DNA from: Parapedobacter sp037190485
Lineage (GTDB): Bacteria; Bacteroidota; Bacteroidia; Sphingobacteriales; Sphingobacteriaceae
Assembly: GCA_037190485.1 (NCBI GenBank)
Contig: JBBCJB010000003.1
Location: forward strand, 186,001-250,000
Length of the DNA: 64,000 nucleotides
Direction: 5' to 3'
Shown: positions 42,769 through 51,177 of the stretch, one piece after another
Layout of the letters: every line of letters begins with the position of its first letter
How positions within the stretch are numbered: the stretch's first letter is position 1
The notes under the pieces: model-generated
Seen by the model: only the letters and a program-made list of their open reading frames with translations
Databases searched by the model: none
What the model was told of the DNA's origin: nothing
Translations under genes and position numbers: made by a program

Positions 42769-43631
42769 GCGAAATCGAGCTTATACCCCAACCCGCGCAG
42801 GTGTGCCAAGCTACGCTGTATCCCGGCCTCCAAATCCACCAGTGGCTCGTACTCGATGAGGTAAATACCATCGAATGCGATTTCCGGGATCAGGCTACCG
42901 TAGTCCAATGTGCCGTCGCCAATAGCCGCAGCCACCCATCCACCGTCTTTTTCCACCCAATCCTTCAGGTGGCAATAATTTATCCGACCAGCCAGCAGCG
43001 ATACGAAACAGTCCTGCCGGTCTGGCCATACCGCCTTGATATTGCCGGGATCGAAATTGAACCCAATCTCTTCGGGCAGGTCCCGCAGCAATCGTTCCAG
43101 GTACGCCGGATCGGTGCTTATCGTATTTTCGTGGCGCGCCACGCCATCCTTCCACGAGATCTTCCCGTGGGTCTCTATACCGATGGAAATGCCCAACGGA
43201 CGGCAACGGTCCAGTATCCACAGGAATGCGTCCACGACCTGGCGGTACCGCGACTCGGTCACCTCGCTCGCTGGCGTGAATCCAGCGAACAGGCGCAAGT
43301 TGGAAACGCCGAACAATCCGGCGATACGGACAACTTCCAAGGCATGGGCCACCATAGCCCCGTGTCGTTTGGCGTCTCCAAGCGTGAAGTCATTCTCGGC
43401 GGTGGCATAGGTGAACGCCAGGCCTCTTTCGAGCCCGGCGCGTACCGCCAGCCCCGCAGATACGTCCGTGGTATCCATCGGAAAGGTCGCCCTGAATTCA
43501 TCCCCGATGCCGATTTCCAGGTTATGGAAACCAAAACGCGCAGCAATATCCAGTTGGCTGGAAAACCCCAGCTCGCGGAATCCCCACCAACCGCATCCCA
43601 CTTTGATTTTGCCTGCCGAGGTATCCTCCAT
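42765..43631 (-). CDS. TIM-barrel sugar isomerase/epimerase (AP-endonuclease-2-like)
   Basis: 288 residues of the xylose-isomerase-like superfamily. The metal and catalytic residues can be seen: the Glu in GIETHGKISW, the Asp in FDPGNI, the His in YCHLKDW and the final Glu in IEYEPL. Members include tagatose/psicose 3-epimerases, L-ribulose-5-phosphate 3-epimerases, IolE and EryC. In this locus it probably isomerises or epimerises the free or phosphorylated sugar. ATG 43631 lies 16 bp after the SusD stop; an ATG at 43658 would overlap SusD. Confidence 0.88.
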   Translation of the reverse strand: MEDTSAGKIKVGCGWWGFRELGFSSQLDIAARFGFHNLEIGIGDEFRATFPMDTTDVSAGLAVRAGLERGLAFTYATAENDFTLGDAKRHGAMVAHALEVVRIAGLFGVSNLRLFAGFTPASEVTESRYRQVVDAFLWILDRCRPLGISIGIETHGKISWKDGVARHENTISTDPAYLERLLRDLPEEIGFNFDPGNIKAVWPDRQDCFVSLLAGRINYCHLKDWVEKDGGWVAAAIGDGTLDYGSLIPEIAFDGIYLIEYEPLVDLEAGIQRSLAHLRGLGYKLDFA

Positions 43632-43647
43632 ATGCTTTTCCAACCTA

Positions 43648-45111
43648 TCAATAATCATTGTTCTGTGAAAGTTTCGGGTTTGCCTGGATCTCTAGCAACG
43701 GGATCGGGAGCAGTTCGTGCTTGGTGGTCGCATCGCGGCCACTGGCCTTCAATACCTCCACGAACCTTCCCGTGCGGAGCAAATCCCAGCGGTGGTGCCC
43801 TTCGAAACACAGCTCCATCCTTCGTTCTTCCCATACGGCCTCGCGGAACGCCTCCTTCGAGAGCCCGGCCAGGTCAGGCAGTTCGGCAAGTTCCGAAGCA
43901 TCATCGACGCGGTCGCCGTTTTCGTCGCGGGCGCGCTTCCGTACGGCATTGATGGCTTCGTAGGCGGCAGTGGTCGGCCCGGAAAGCTCGTTCTCCGCTT
44001 CGGCGAGCATCAGCAGCACATCGGCATAACGCAGCACCATCCAATTCGCATCCCCACCGATGGCCAGCCCGAATCCAGCATCCCAGTACTTCATCGGTGC
44101 GGGGCCGGCCTGGGCCGTTCCGCTCACCGTTATTTCCGGATAGTACACGCTCGGGAAAGCGGACACCATGGAAATGCGCTTGCGGTAGTGGTTGGGCACG
44201 GCATCGTAGAAACCGCGTTCAGCCGCGATCGCCGTTCCGGCAATCGCCCCATTCTTGAGTATATTCGGGTTGCGGGAGGCAAAGGACGAGGTCAACGAAC
44301 TCCCTCCTCCCCGTACGTTCCCGGAGGTATACTGCACGGAGAATATATGCTCTTTTCCATTTTCGTTGGCGATCTTGAAGACATCGGCAAAGTTGTCGAA
44401 CAGCGCGTACTGCTTATCCGTTATCACGGATTGGGCCGCCGTCCGCGCTTCCGTCCAATTCCCCCTTGTGAGCTGGACCTTGGCGAGCAATGCCTGCGAA
44501 GCGCCTTTCGTGGCACGGCCCCTGTCCGCCGCGCCATAGGTCGGTGGTAGCGTACCTGAGGCCTGCGTGAGGTCAGCCACGATCGATGCGTATACTTCAT
44601 CGACCCCTGCACGGGGCAGGGAATTGTTTTCCATCCCCTGGGTCGGCTGCTCGATGAGCGGCACGCCGCCGAAAGCGCGCACGAGCTCAAAATAGAACAA
44701 CGCCCGGAGGAAGCGGGCCTCGGCCACATACCGGTCTTTCAACCCCTGGTCGAACTCCATTTCCGGAATCCAACGGATGACATTGTTCGCGTAATTAATC
44801 CCTTGGTACATCGATGTCCAGAAATCCCGGAACACGGGATCCGCCGACGTGTAGTCCATGACATCCAGCCCGCCGGTCAATTCACCACGGCTGGCCACTT
44901 CGGTGGAAACATCGCCGAAATACCAAGCGTTGCCGTTGTAGTGACCACTGAGCGCCGAATAGACGGCATTCACCGCCGACAGCGCGTCTGCCTGGGTCTG
45001 GAAAAAACCCTCCTTACCGATGGAGGAACGCGGTTGCTCATCCAGGAATTTCTCGCAACCCGTGAACGGCATGACCGCCAAGCCGCATAATGCTATGATC
45101 AAATTTTTCAT
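43648..45111 (-). CDS. SusD/RagB-family outer-membrane glycan-binding lipoprotein
   Basis: 487 residues. Lipobox VMPFTGC with Cys19, followed by EKFLDEQPRSSIG, as in nearly all SusD proteins. TPR-like helices carry ALSAVNAVYSALSGHYN and YVAEARFLRALFYFELVRAFGGVPLI. The C-terminal domain has AINAVRKRARDENGDR and EAVWEERRMELCFEGHHRWDLLRTGR. It caps the SusC barrel and captures the glycan or sugar at the cell surface. ATG 45111 lies 33 bp after SusC, the usual pairing. Confidence 0.95.
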   Translation of the reverse strand: MKNLIIALCGLAVMPFTGCEKFLDEQPRSSIGKEGFFQTQADALSAVNAVYSALSGHYNGNAWYFGDVSTEVASRGELTGGLDVMDYTSADPVFRDFWTSMYQGINYANNVIRWIPEMEFDQGLKDRYVAEARFLRALFYFELVRAFGGVPLIEQPTQGMENNSLPRAGVDEVYASIVADLTQASGTLPPTYGAADRGRATKGASQALLAKVQLTRGNWTEARTAAQSVITDKQYALFDNFADVFKIANENGKEHIFSVQYTSGNVRGGGSSLTSSFASRNPNILKNGAIAGTAIAAERGFYDAVPNHYRKRISMVSAFPSVYYPEITVSGTAQAGPAPMKYWDAGFGLAIGGDANWMVLRYADVLLMLAEAENELSGPTTAAYEAINAVRKRARDENGDRVDDASELAELPDLAGLSKEAFREAVWEERRMELCFEGHHRWDLLRTGRFVEVLKASGRDATTKHELLPIPLLEIQANPKLSQNNDY

Positions 45112-45144
45112 CGAATAATTCTTAATAGTCCGTGATTCCATCTG

Positions 45145-48100
45145 TTAAAACCCTACCTGGATACCGACCCGGAACATCCGGGCCCTCGGATACGCGTTCA
45201 TGTCTACGCCGAACACCGTGTTGTTGTCGCCCAGGGAATTCACCTCGGGATCGTATCCCGAATACTTTGTCCAGGTGTACAGGTTCTCGCCCGCTACATA
45301 CAACCGTGCATTACGGAGTTTCTGCAGCTTGGCAAAGGAAAGGTTATAGCCCAGCGTGACATTAGACAGGCGTACGAATGAACCGTCTTCCAGGTAGTTG
45401 GTGGCCACGCGGTTGGGGAAAGTCCCCTGCCTTCCATCCGGCCGGTCGATCTTGGCGATCCGGTTGCTGGTTCCCGGCCCATCCCAGGCTTGGTTGTAGA
45501 GGGCCAGTCCATTCATCCCGTTGACCTGCGTTGTCAGGTCGATCAGGTTCAGGTTCAGCACGTCGTTCCCCTGCACGCCGTTCAGGAACACACTTACATC
45601 GAATCCCTTGTAGGCGAAATTCGTATTGATTCCGAACGTGTAGTCAGGATGCGGGTTACCGATGACCGTTTCGTCCAACCCTTCCTCGAACCTGCCGTTG
45701 CCATCGATGTCGCGGTAGTTCTCGAAACCGGGGCCGACGTTCAGGTTACCCGCCATGTGCCCGGCATTGTATTCCTCGGGTGTCTGCCAAAGCCCGTCGA
45801 ATACATTGCCCCAGAACACGCCGATCGGCTGGCCGACCATCACCACCGTACCTGCCCCGCCATTCCGCTGAATCATGTACGAACTGATCGCCGAACCGAA
45901 GAAGCGGTCGGCATCGGCCAGCTGGAGCACCTTGTTGCGGTTGAACGATATGTTGGCCGCGATTTCCCACCGAAGGCCCGGTTTATCGACGACCAAACCC
46001 GTCAGGCCGAGTTCAACCCCCTTGTTCTCCACGCTGCCGATGTTTTGCAGCATGGAAGAAAAGCCACCCTGCCTGGGGATCTGTACGCTGAACAACAGGT
46101 CACTCGTTTTCTTGTGATAGAAATCCGCGATTAGTGAAAGCCTGTTATCCCACAAGCCCACATCCACACCGACATCGACCTGGCGTGTACTTTCCCACTT
46201 CATGTCTTCATTGACGAGGGCTTCTGGAACGATTGGCGTCACGAATTGACCTCCGAAAGAATAAGGGTTACCAAGCCCATAGGTCTGTAGATTCCGGTAA
46301 AGTGGAATCGACTGATTGCCGGTCACCCCGATGCTGGTACGCAGTTTCAACTCACTGAGCCATACGGCCGACTCCAGGAATTCCTCATTCGTGAGGTTCC
46401 ATGCCAGTGCCGCCGACGGAAAAAATCCGAAACGATTGTTTTTCCCGAAACGACTGGATCCGTCATACCTCGCCGACACGGTGAGCAGGTACCTGTTGCG
46501 GTAATCGTAGTTCGCCCGCCCAAGGAAGGAAACCATCGACCACCGGCTGAAATTCGAACCGGGATATTGTGGGTCCTCGCCGAAACCGAGGTTGTAAAAG
46601 CCGAGCACATCCGTGAAAAAATCCTGCGTCGCGGCCGTAAGCGATTCTTCCGCTTCCCGTTGCACGGTGAAACCGGCAAGCAGGTCGATGTGGTGGACCT
46701 GGTCGAAAGACCGTTTGAAATTGAGCGTATTTTCGTTCACCCAATTGAACAATGTACCCGAAGAAACCGAACTGCTCCCGCCCGTGGCTCGGGAATTGAT
46801 GAAATACGACGGCAGGTAGCTGCGGCTACGCCCATCGGTCAGGAAGCCGCCGAACGTCGTTTTTGCCGTCAAGCCGGCAACAATCTCGTATTGCGCGAAG
46901 AAATTGCCCAATAGCCGCGCCCTTGTATTCAATGCCTCGGCCTTCTCGGCCATTTCGACGGGATTCTGGATGGCTGGATTGGCATAGATGCCCTTGGTCG
47001 TCCACAGCTTGTCCTGGGAAGAATAGCTTCCGTCTTCGTACCTCACCGGCTGCACCGGATCGGATTGCAATGCCGCGTATACGACACCGGAACTGGAATG
47101 GCCGGCGGTGCTGTGCTGTACGGGACGTTCCCGATTATAGTTGAATGCGATATTGCCACCGATTTTCAAGTTGGTGGCGATTTCATGGTCGAGGTTCAAC
47201 CCAAAATTGGCTTTCCTGAAATTCGAATACTCGATGATCCCGTCCTGCCCGAAGTAATTTCCGGACAATGCGAACCGGGTACGTTCGTTCCCACCGCGGA
47301 TGGACAGGTTATGGCTCTGCATCGGTGCGGTGCGGAAAATTGCATCCTGCCAATCCGTGCCTTCGCCCATCGCCGCAATCTGCTCTTCGGTATACGCCCT
47401 GGCTATAAGGCTTCCGTTACGGAACCTACTCCAGAATGTACGGGCATGCGTCGCGTAATCCCTGGCGCTGAGCAGGTCCAATTTATTGGATACCGTTTGC
47501 GCGCCATAGTAATAATCATAGTTCACCTGGGTGCCACCACGGACGCCTTTTTTGGTCGTGATGATGACCACGCCGTTCGCGCCCCTGGCCCCATAGATCG
47601 CAGTCGCGGAGGCATCTTTCAAAACCGAGACCGACTCGACATCGTTCGGATTGACGAATGCGCTGGATGTACCGATCGGGAAACCATCGATGACATAAAG
47701 CGGGCTGTTACCGTATTGGATGGAATTACTTCCCCTGATCCTGATCCTCATCTCGCCCGCGGGAGCGCCCGTGGCCGACGACACCTGGACGCCCGGTATA
47801 CGCCCCTGCAGCCCCTGCTCGACCCTGTCGACCGGTAGCTGCGTGATTTCTTTCGCGCTGACCGTGGCCACGGCGCCCGTCAAGTCGGATTTGCGTTGCG
47901 TACCGTACCCGACGACCACCACCTCATCAAGCGCGGTTTCCTCTCGAATCAGCGACACGCTGAGTACCCCAGATCCTGCACGCACCTCAAGGGACCGGTA
48001 GCCAACGCTCGAGAATATCAACATGGATTCCGTTGAAGGAACCGCAAGGGTGAACATTCCCTGGCCGTCCGTCTTGGCGGATGCGGCACCGTCTTTCAAC

Positions 48101-48264
48101 CGGACACTCACCCCTCCGATCGGTGTGGAATCCGATGCGTCCCGAACGGTGCCCTGCACCGTCCGCTGCATCCCCAATTTCGCATTAGCACTGTAAAAAC
48201 AAGCAGTTATCAACAGATTACTCCCCATAAACAGTACGGTCATAATAAGATTTCTGAGACTCAT
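45145..48264 (-). CDS. SusC/RagA-family TonB-linked outer-membrane transporter
   Basis: 1039 residues. A signal segment is followed by a CarboxypepD_reg-like domain (about 35-110, VQGTVRDASDSTPIGGVSVRLKDG). A DEVVVVGYGTQRKSDLTGAV stretch, which is both TonB-box-like and the SusC hallmark, comes next. Then the plug (IRGSNSIQYGNSPLYVIDGFP, ATAIYGARGANGVVIITTKKG) and a 22-stranded barrel. Length and the VIDGFP motif separate it from the simpler receptor at 6018. It imports the ligand captured by SusD. It is preceded by a consensus promoter and a palindrome. Confidence 0.96.
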   Translation of the reverse strand: MSLRNLIMTVLFMGSNLLITACFYSANAKLGMQRTVQGTVRDASDSTPIGGVSVRLKDGAASAKTDGQGMFTLAVPSTESMLIFSSVGYRSLEVRAGSGVLSVSLIREETALDEVVVVGYGTQRKSDLTGAVATVSAKEITQLPVDRVEQGLQGRIPGVQVSSATGAPAGEMRIRIRGSNSIQYGNSPLYVIDGFPIGTSSAFVNPNDVESVSVLKDASATAIYGARGANGVVIITTKKGVRGGTQVNYDYYYGAQTVSNKLDLLSARDYATHARTFWSRFRNGSLIARAYTEEQIAAMGEGTDWQDAIFRTAPMQSHNLSIRGGNERTRFALSGNYFGQDGIIEYSNFRKANFGLNLDHEIATNLKIGGNIAFNYNRERPVQHSTAGHSSSGVVYAALQSDPVQPVRYEDGSYSSQDKLWTTKGIYANPAIQNPVEMAEKAEALNTRARLLGNFFAQYEIVAGLTAKTTFGGFLTDGRSRSYLPSYFINSRATGGSSSVSSGTLFNWVNENTLNFKRSFDQVHHIDLLAGFTVQREAEESLTAATQDFFTDVLGFYNLGFGEDPQYPGSNFSRWSMVSFLGRANYDYRNRYLLTVSARYDGSSRFGKNNRFGFFPSAALAWNLTNEEFLESAVWLSELKLRTSIGVTGNQSIPLYRNLQTYGLGNPYSFGGQFVTPIVPEALVNEDMKWESTRQVDVGVDVGLWDNRLSLIADFYHKKTSDLLFSVQIPRQGGFSSMLQNIGSVENKGVELGLTGLVVDKPGLRWEIAANISFNRNKVLQLADADRFFGSAISSYMIQRNGGAGTVVMVGQPIGVFWGNVFDGLWQTPEEYNAGHMAGNLNVGPGFENYRDIDGNGRFEEGLDETVIGNPHPDYTFGINTNFAYKGFDVSVFLNGVQGNDVLNLNLIDLTTQVNGMNGLALYNQAWDGPGTSNRIAKIDRPDGRQGTFPNRVATNYLEDGSFVRLSNVTLGYNLSFAKLQKLRNARLYVAGENLYTWTKYSGYDPEVNSLGDNNTVFGVDMNAYPRARMFRVGIQVGF

Positions 48265-48285
48265 AATTGTTTATAATATAGATTA

Positions 48286-48306
48286 CAGTTTCAAATATAG
48301 AAACTG
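48286..48306. promoter_or_regulatory. Perfect 21-bp palindrome over the susC promoter, candidate IclR operator
   Basis: CAGTTTC (48286-48292), AAATATA, GAAACTG (48300-48306). The seven-base arms are perfect inverted repeats and the spacer contains the -7 box, so a bound dimer would block RNA polymerase. The IclR gene is immediately upstream. Assignment to IclR is inferred. Confidence 0.6.
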
Positions 48307-48321
48307 ATTTTATATTTCAAA
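48292..48321 (-). promoter_or_regulatory. Promoter of the susC operon
   Basis: On the minus strand TTTG (48321-48318), an 18-base spacer and TATATTTG (48299-48292) match the Bacteroidota consensus. The -7 box ends 27 bases before the susC ATG. This should drive the whole susC-to-kinase unit. Confidence 0.65.
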
Positions 48322-48336
48322 CAATTTATTTTGAAA
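48315..48336. repeat. Second inverted repeat near the susC promoter
   Basis: TTTCAAA (48315-48321) and TTTGAAA (48330-48336) with an eight-base spacer. It overlaps the -33 region and shares the TTTC/GAAA core with the main palindrome. In AT-rich DNA this could be coincidental. Confidence 0.35.
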
Positions 48337-48425
48337 AAAACCGAAAACGCGGACACGGGCATGCCCCCGCTTACCCCAGTAAACGGCAATAGAACATTCT
48401 AGTAGTGCTTGAATCGAAAGCGGCT

Positions 48426-49223
48426 TTACTTGGAATAATAACCCAAACGTTGGGAAATCCGTAAAGCCTGTGATTTGACAAGCAATCCGATATCCTTGAA
48501 TTGCGTGGCCGGCAGGCGGTCGGAAGGTCCCGTGACCCAAATTGCTGCCACGGGGTATGAATTACCATTGAAAATCGGCGCGCCGATACAATGCATGCCC
48601 TCGACTTCTTCCCCGCCGTCTATGGCGTAGCCCGTTTGCTTCACGCCGCGGAGTTCTTCGTAGAATGCATCAAGCGAAATGATCGTCTTGTCGGTGAATC
48701 GCTTGAAATCAATCCGTTCGCAAATCGAGGACTGGATTTTCTCGGGCAGGTAAGCCAAAATGGATTTGCTGGGTACGGCGGTGTGCAGCGGGAATCGCGA
48801 ACCGATGTCGATCCAGAATTTAAAGGAATAGAGACCGGGCACCTGTTCGAGTACCACGCCCTCGTCGCCGAGAATCACCCCGATCAATACGGTTTCTTTC
48901 ACCCCGTTCCGTAAATCGCGCAGGATATCCATCGACTTCTCCAACAGGTTCTGCTCGGTAACGGCCGCGTATCCCAGTGACAGGAATTTTCCGGTGAGGT
49001 TGAATATCTTGGAGGCCTCATCCCTGCTCAGGTAACCGTGGTCAAGTAGGGTCATCGCGATCCGGAAGGTACTGTTCTTGGAAATGCCCAGCTGGTTGCT
49101 GATTTCCGTCAGCCCCATGCCTACTGGCGAACGCGATAAAAGTTCGATCAAATGCAACGCACGCTCCAGGTTTGGAACGTGATATTTCGAGTTGTTGTCC
49201 TGTTCTTCCGAAACGGCCCCCAT
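48426..49223 (-). CDS. IclR-family transcriptional regulator
   Basis: 265 residues. The winged helix-turn-helix spans about 18-80 (LERALHLIELLSRSPVGMGLTEISNQLGISKNSTFRIAMTLLDHGYL). The IclR effector-binding domain follows with FWIDIGSRFPLHTAVPSKSILAYLP and TGYAIDGGEEVEGMHCIGAPIF, the standard ligand-pocket motifs. IclR proteins sense small catabolic intermediates and repress or activate nearby operons. It lies 161 bp upstream of susC on the same strand, which makes it the obvious local regulator; the inducing metabolite is unknown. Confidence 0.93.
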   Translation of the reverse strand: MGAVSEEQDNNSKYHVPNLERALHLIELLSRSPVGMGLTEISNQLGISKNSTFRIAMTLLDHGYLSRDEASKIFNLTGKFLSLGYAAVTEQNLLEKSMDILRDLRNGVKETVLIGVILGDEGVVLEQVPGLYSFKFWIDIGSRFPLHTAVPSKSILAYLPEKIQSSICERIDFKRFTDKTIISLDAFYEELRGVKQTGYAIDGGEEVEGMHCIGAPIFNGNSYPVAAIWVTGPSDRLPATQFKDIGLLVKSQALRISQRLGYYSK

Positions 49224-49387
49224 AGGAATGACTAATTAATGATTTCGTCGACAGCAAATTTCCTGCAAAAAACCCTCAGCGTTCATTCCTTCAAATCCCT
49301 CCGGAAAAAGATGCGACCGGACAAAGGTATAAAAATAAGGACTTACTTCCGTGAATCGCATTTCCGAAATAAGTGGAAATGTTTGGC

Positions 49388-49395
49388 TAGCTTTG
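49388..49395 (+). promoter_or_regulatory. -7 element (TAGCTTTG) upstream of the methyltransferase gene
   Basis: TAGCTTTG fits TAnnTTTG and ends 26 bases before ATG 49422. No good -33 match was found. It supports the internal ATG rather than the far upstream in-frame start at 49239. Confidence 0.4.
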
Positions 49396-49421
49396 TTCCT
49401 GATACCACACTGATTCCAATC

Positions 49422-49946
49422 ATGCAAACGCACGAAGCCATAGCATTTATCGAAAAGGGAATGCCGACATCGGATAATACGCCCCAACAATGGGCCGACC
49501 TTGGGTGCGGCTCGGGTACCTTTACGCGCGCTTTAGCCCATCTCCTTCCCCCAGGAAGCGGCATAACGGCCGTGGATCGTTCGCCGCAGGCGCTGGAAAG
49601 TGAGATGGGAAACGGCGTATCGGTAAAATTCCAGCAAGCGGATTTCGGTGAGGATGACCTCCGGCTACCCGAGCTCAATGGCATCCTGATGACGAACTCC
49701 ATCCATTACGTCCGTGACAAACACCGGCTCATCAAGGGGCTGGCAAAACATTTCAGGGGTAAAGGGCAATTCCTGATCATCGAATACGATTCCCGCGTAC
49801 CGAATCCATGGGTTCCCTACCCAATCACCTCCAGTGAACTCGGCGCTCTTTTCAGGGGATTGGGCTATACCGATATGACGAAAATCAACGAAAGGCCGTC
49901 ACGGTATGGCGGGTTGATGTATGCGGCATCGATCACGTCTCGATGA
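49422..49946 (+). CDS. Class I SAM-dependent methyltransferase
   Basis: 174 residues. Motif I is WADLGCGSGTFTRALA (about 24-39), the acidic end of strand 2 is ITAVDRSP, and motif IV is NGILMTNSIHYV. The fold is complete but small, without an extra recognition domain, so the substrate cannot be predicted. The frame is open upstream to 49239, but homologues would start at MQTHEAIAFIEKG. It converges with and overlaps the end of the pentapeptide-repeat gene by 14 bases. Confidence 0.85.
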   Translation: MQTHEAIAFIEKGMPTSDNTPQQWADLGCGSGTFTRALAHLLPPGSGITAVDRSPQALESEMGNGVSVKFQQADFGEDDLRLPELNGILMTNSIHYVRDKHRLIKGLAKHFRGKGQFLIIEYDSRVPNPWVPYPITSSELGALFRGLGYTDMTKINERPSRYGGLMYAASITSR

Positions 49947-50496
49947 CAATCCCATACTTCTCCAGCAACCCCGGAACACCCCTGATGGAAAACCGGGCTT
50001 TCTTGATGCGGTTGTTGTCCGGGTCGATGGCGTAATCGTACGCCTTGCGGAAATCGGCCTGTTCAAGCACCGTGCGGTCGAAGGTGGCTCGTGCCAAGCT
50101 GCATTCGTCGAAGGCCGCTCCGGTCAGGTCGGTTTCCACGAAGTCAACTTCCTGCAATTGGCAATTCCTGAAAACCGTCCGCTTCAATTTCATCCGGTAG
50201 AACGAAGAATGGTTGAGTTGGCAGCCGTCAAACGAAAAAGACAGCCCGAACGCATTGCAGGTGTCAAACCGGAGTCCCAACAGCTTGGAGTCCTGGAATT
50301 TCACGTCGCGGAAAGCCGTCTGGCTGATATCAGCCAAACTCAGGTTGCAACCGCTGAACGTGCAATCGATGAAAACGAATGCGGAAAGATTGCCTTCGGC
50401 GAAGTCGCAACCGTTGAAAACGCAGTTTTCATATTCGGCCCGCGTCAGTAGGTCGCCTTTATGAAAAACCGTATCCAATATGAAAAAATCCTGCAT
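49933..50496 (-). CDS. Pentapeptide-repeat protein
   Basis: 187 residues built from A(D/N)LxX-type pentapeptides: ENCVFNGCDFAEGNLSAFVFIDCTFSGCNLSLADIS..., then ANTXF-like turns through VDFVETDLTGAAFDECSLARATFDRTVLEQADF. Such sequences fold as a square right-handed beta-helix. Relatives include Qnr DNA-gyrase protectors, but most are of unknown role and nothing here indicates fluoroquinolone resistance. Confidence 0.88.
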   Translation of the reverse strand: MQDFFILDTVFHKGDLLTRAEYENCVFNGCDFAEGNLSAFVFIDCTFSGCNLSLADISQTAFRDVKFQDSKLLGLRFDTCNAFGLSFSFDGCQLNHSSFYRMKLKRTVFRNCQLQEVDFVETDLTGAAFDECSLARATFDRTVLEQADFRKAYDYAIDPDNNRIKKARFSIRGVPGLLEKYGIVIET

Positions 50497-50529
50497 GCCA
50501 AGCCTTGCTAATTAAAACCATTCATTCCG

Positions 50530-50537
50530 CAAATATA
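50530..50537 (-). promoter_or_regulatory. -7 element (TATATTTG) upstream of the pentapeptide-repeat gene
   Basis: TATATTTG on the minus strand ends 33 bases before the ATG at 50496. The -33 position lacks a clear TTTG. Confidence 0.4.
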
Positions 50538-50713
50538 CCCAACCATCGTACACCATTTTCGTTATCTTTAATTATGGGCACCGTTAAAAATTCCCCCTCC
50601 TATTGCAAGCGATTGCGAAAACAGTCACGTGCCGTAACGGTGATTTTTTGCCTTGGAACCTATGTTCATTTCGATGCTTCAAGTGTACGGAAGGTATCCA
50701 AAACGGCAATAAA

Positions 50714-51052
50714 CTAGCGGCCTTTCTTTTTGTTCACTTTCTCTTGAAATCCGATTGCCCATTCATTCATCCGGTCGAGCACGGGTTTCATCGTCAATCC
50801 TTCCGTCGTCAAACTGTATTCGACTGTTATCGGAACCGTATTGAACGTCTGTCGGCTTACGATGCCCGCCGCTTCCAGGTCCTTCAGTTCCTTGATGAGC
50901 ATTTTGGGCGAAATGCCATCGATTTCCCGTTCCAATTCCTTGAATCGCTTTTTCCCGAAATACAGTACCGAAAGGATATGCAATTTCCATTTGCCGCCTA
51001 GTACCTGCAAGATAAAATGCAATGTTTCCATGTTGGTTGCACATTTTTCCAT
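50714..51052 (-). CDS. HxlR-family winged-helix regulator
   Basis: 112 residues, the normal HxlR size. MEKCATNMETLHFILQVLGGKWKLHILSVLYFGKKRFKELEREIDGISPKMLIKELKDLEAAGIVSR carries the conserved early Cys, the GGKW(K) motif and the winged helix. Some relatives sense thiol or carbonyl stress through that Cys. It is divergent from an SDR gene 125 bp away, the usual HxlR layout, so it probably controls that gene. Confidence 0.92.
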   Translation of the reverse strand: MEKCATNMETLHFILQVLGGKWKLHILSVLYFGKKRFKELEREIDGISPKMLIKELKDLEAAGIVSRQTFNTVPITVEYSLTTEGLTMKPVLDRMNEWAIGFQEKVNKKKGR

Positions 51053-51127
51053 TTATTTTCCTCGTATTATTTACTGGCTATCAACTACGGTAACCTTTTT
51101 GTCATTAGTTTACGTTGTGGTAACTAC

Positions 51128-51158
51128 TTGCAAATGTATACCGTTGGGTTTACTTTTG
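51128..51158 (+). promoter_or_regulatory. Promoter of the SDR gene next to hxlR-like gene
   Basis: TTG (51128-51130), 20 bases, TACTTTTG (51151-51158), 19 bases before ATG 51178. Around it GGTAAC occurs twice (51090, 51119 region) and TTGCAAAT twice, possible HxlR contact sites. The motif match is seen; the regulator link is inferred. Confidence 0.5.
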
Positions 51159-51177
51159 CAAATAAAGCGAAAGAAGT

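Noticed and set aside
29608..43658. Myo-inositol (iol) catabolic operon
   Set aside because: An MmsA/IolA-like ALDH and an IolE/IolI-like TIM barrel are present, but IolD, IolB, IolC and the IolJ class II aldolase are absent.
50574..50717. 47-codon small gene before the HxlR gene
   Set aside because: A TATCTTTA sequence lies just upstream, but the translation shows no conserved pattern and no start context.
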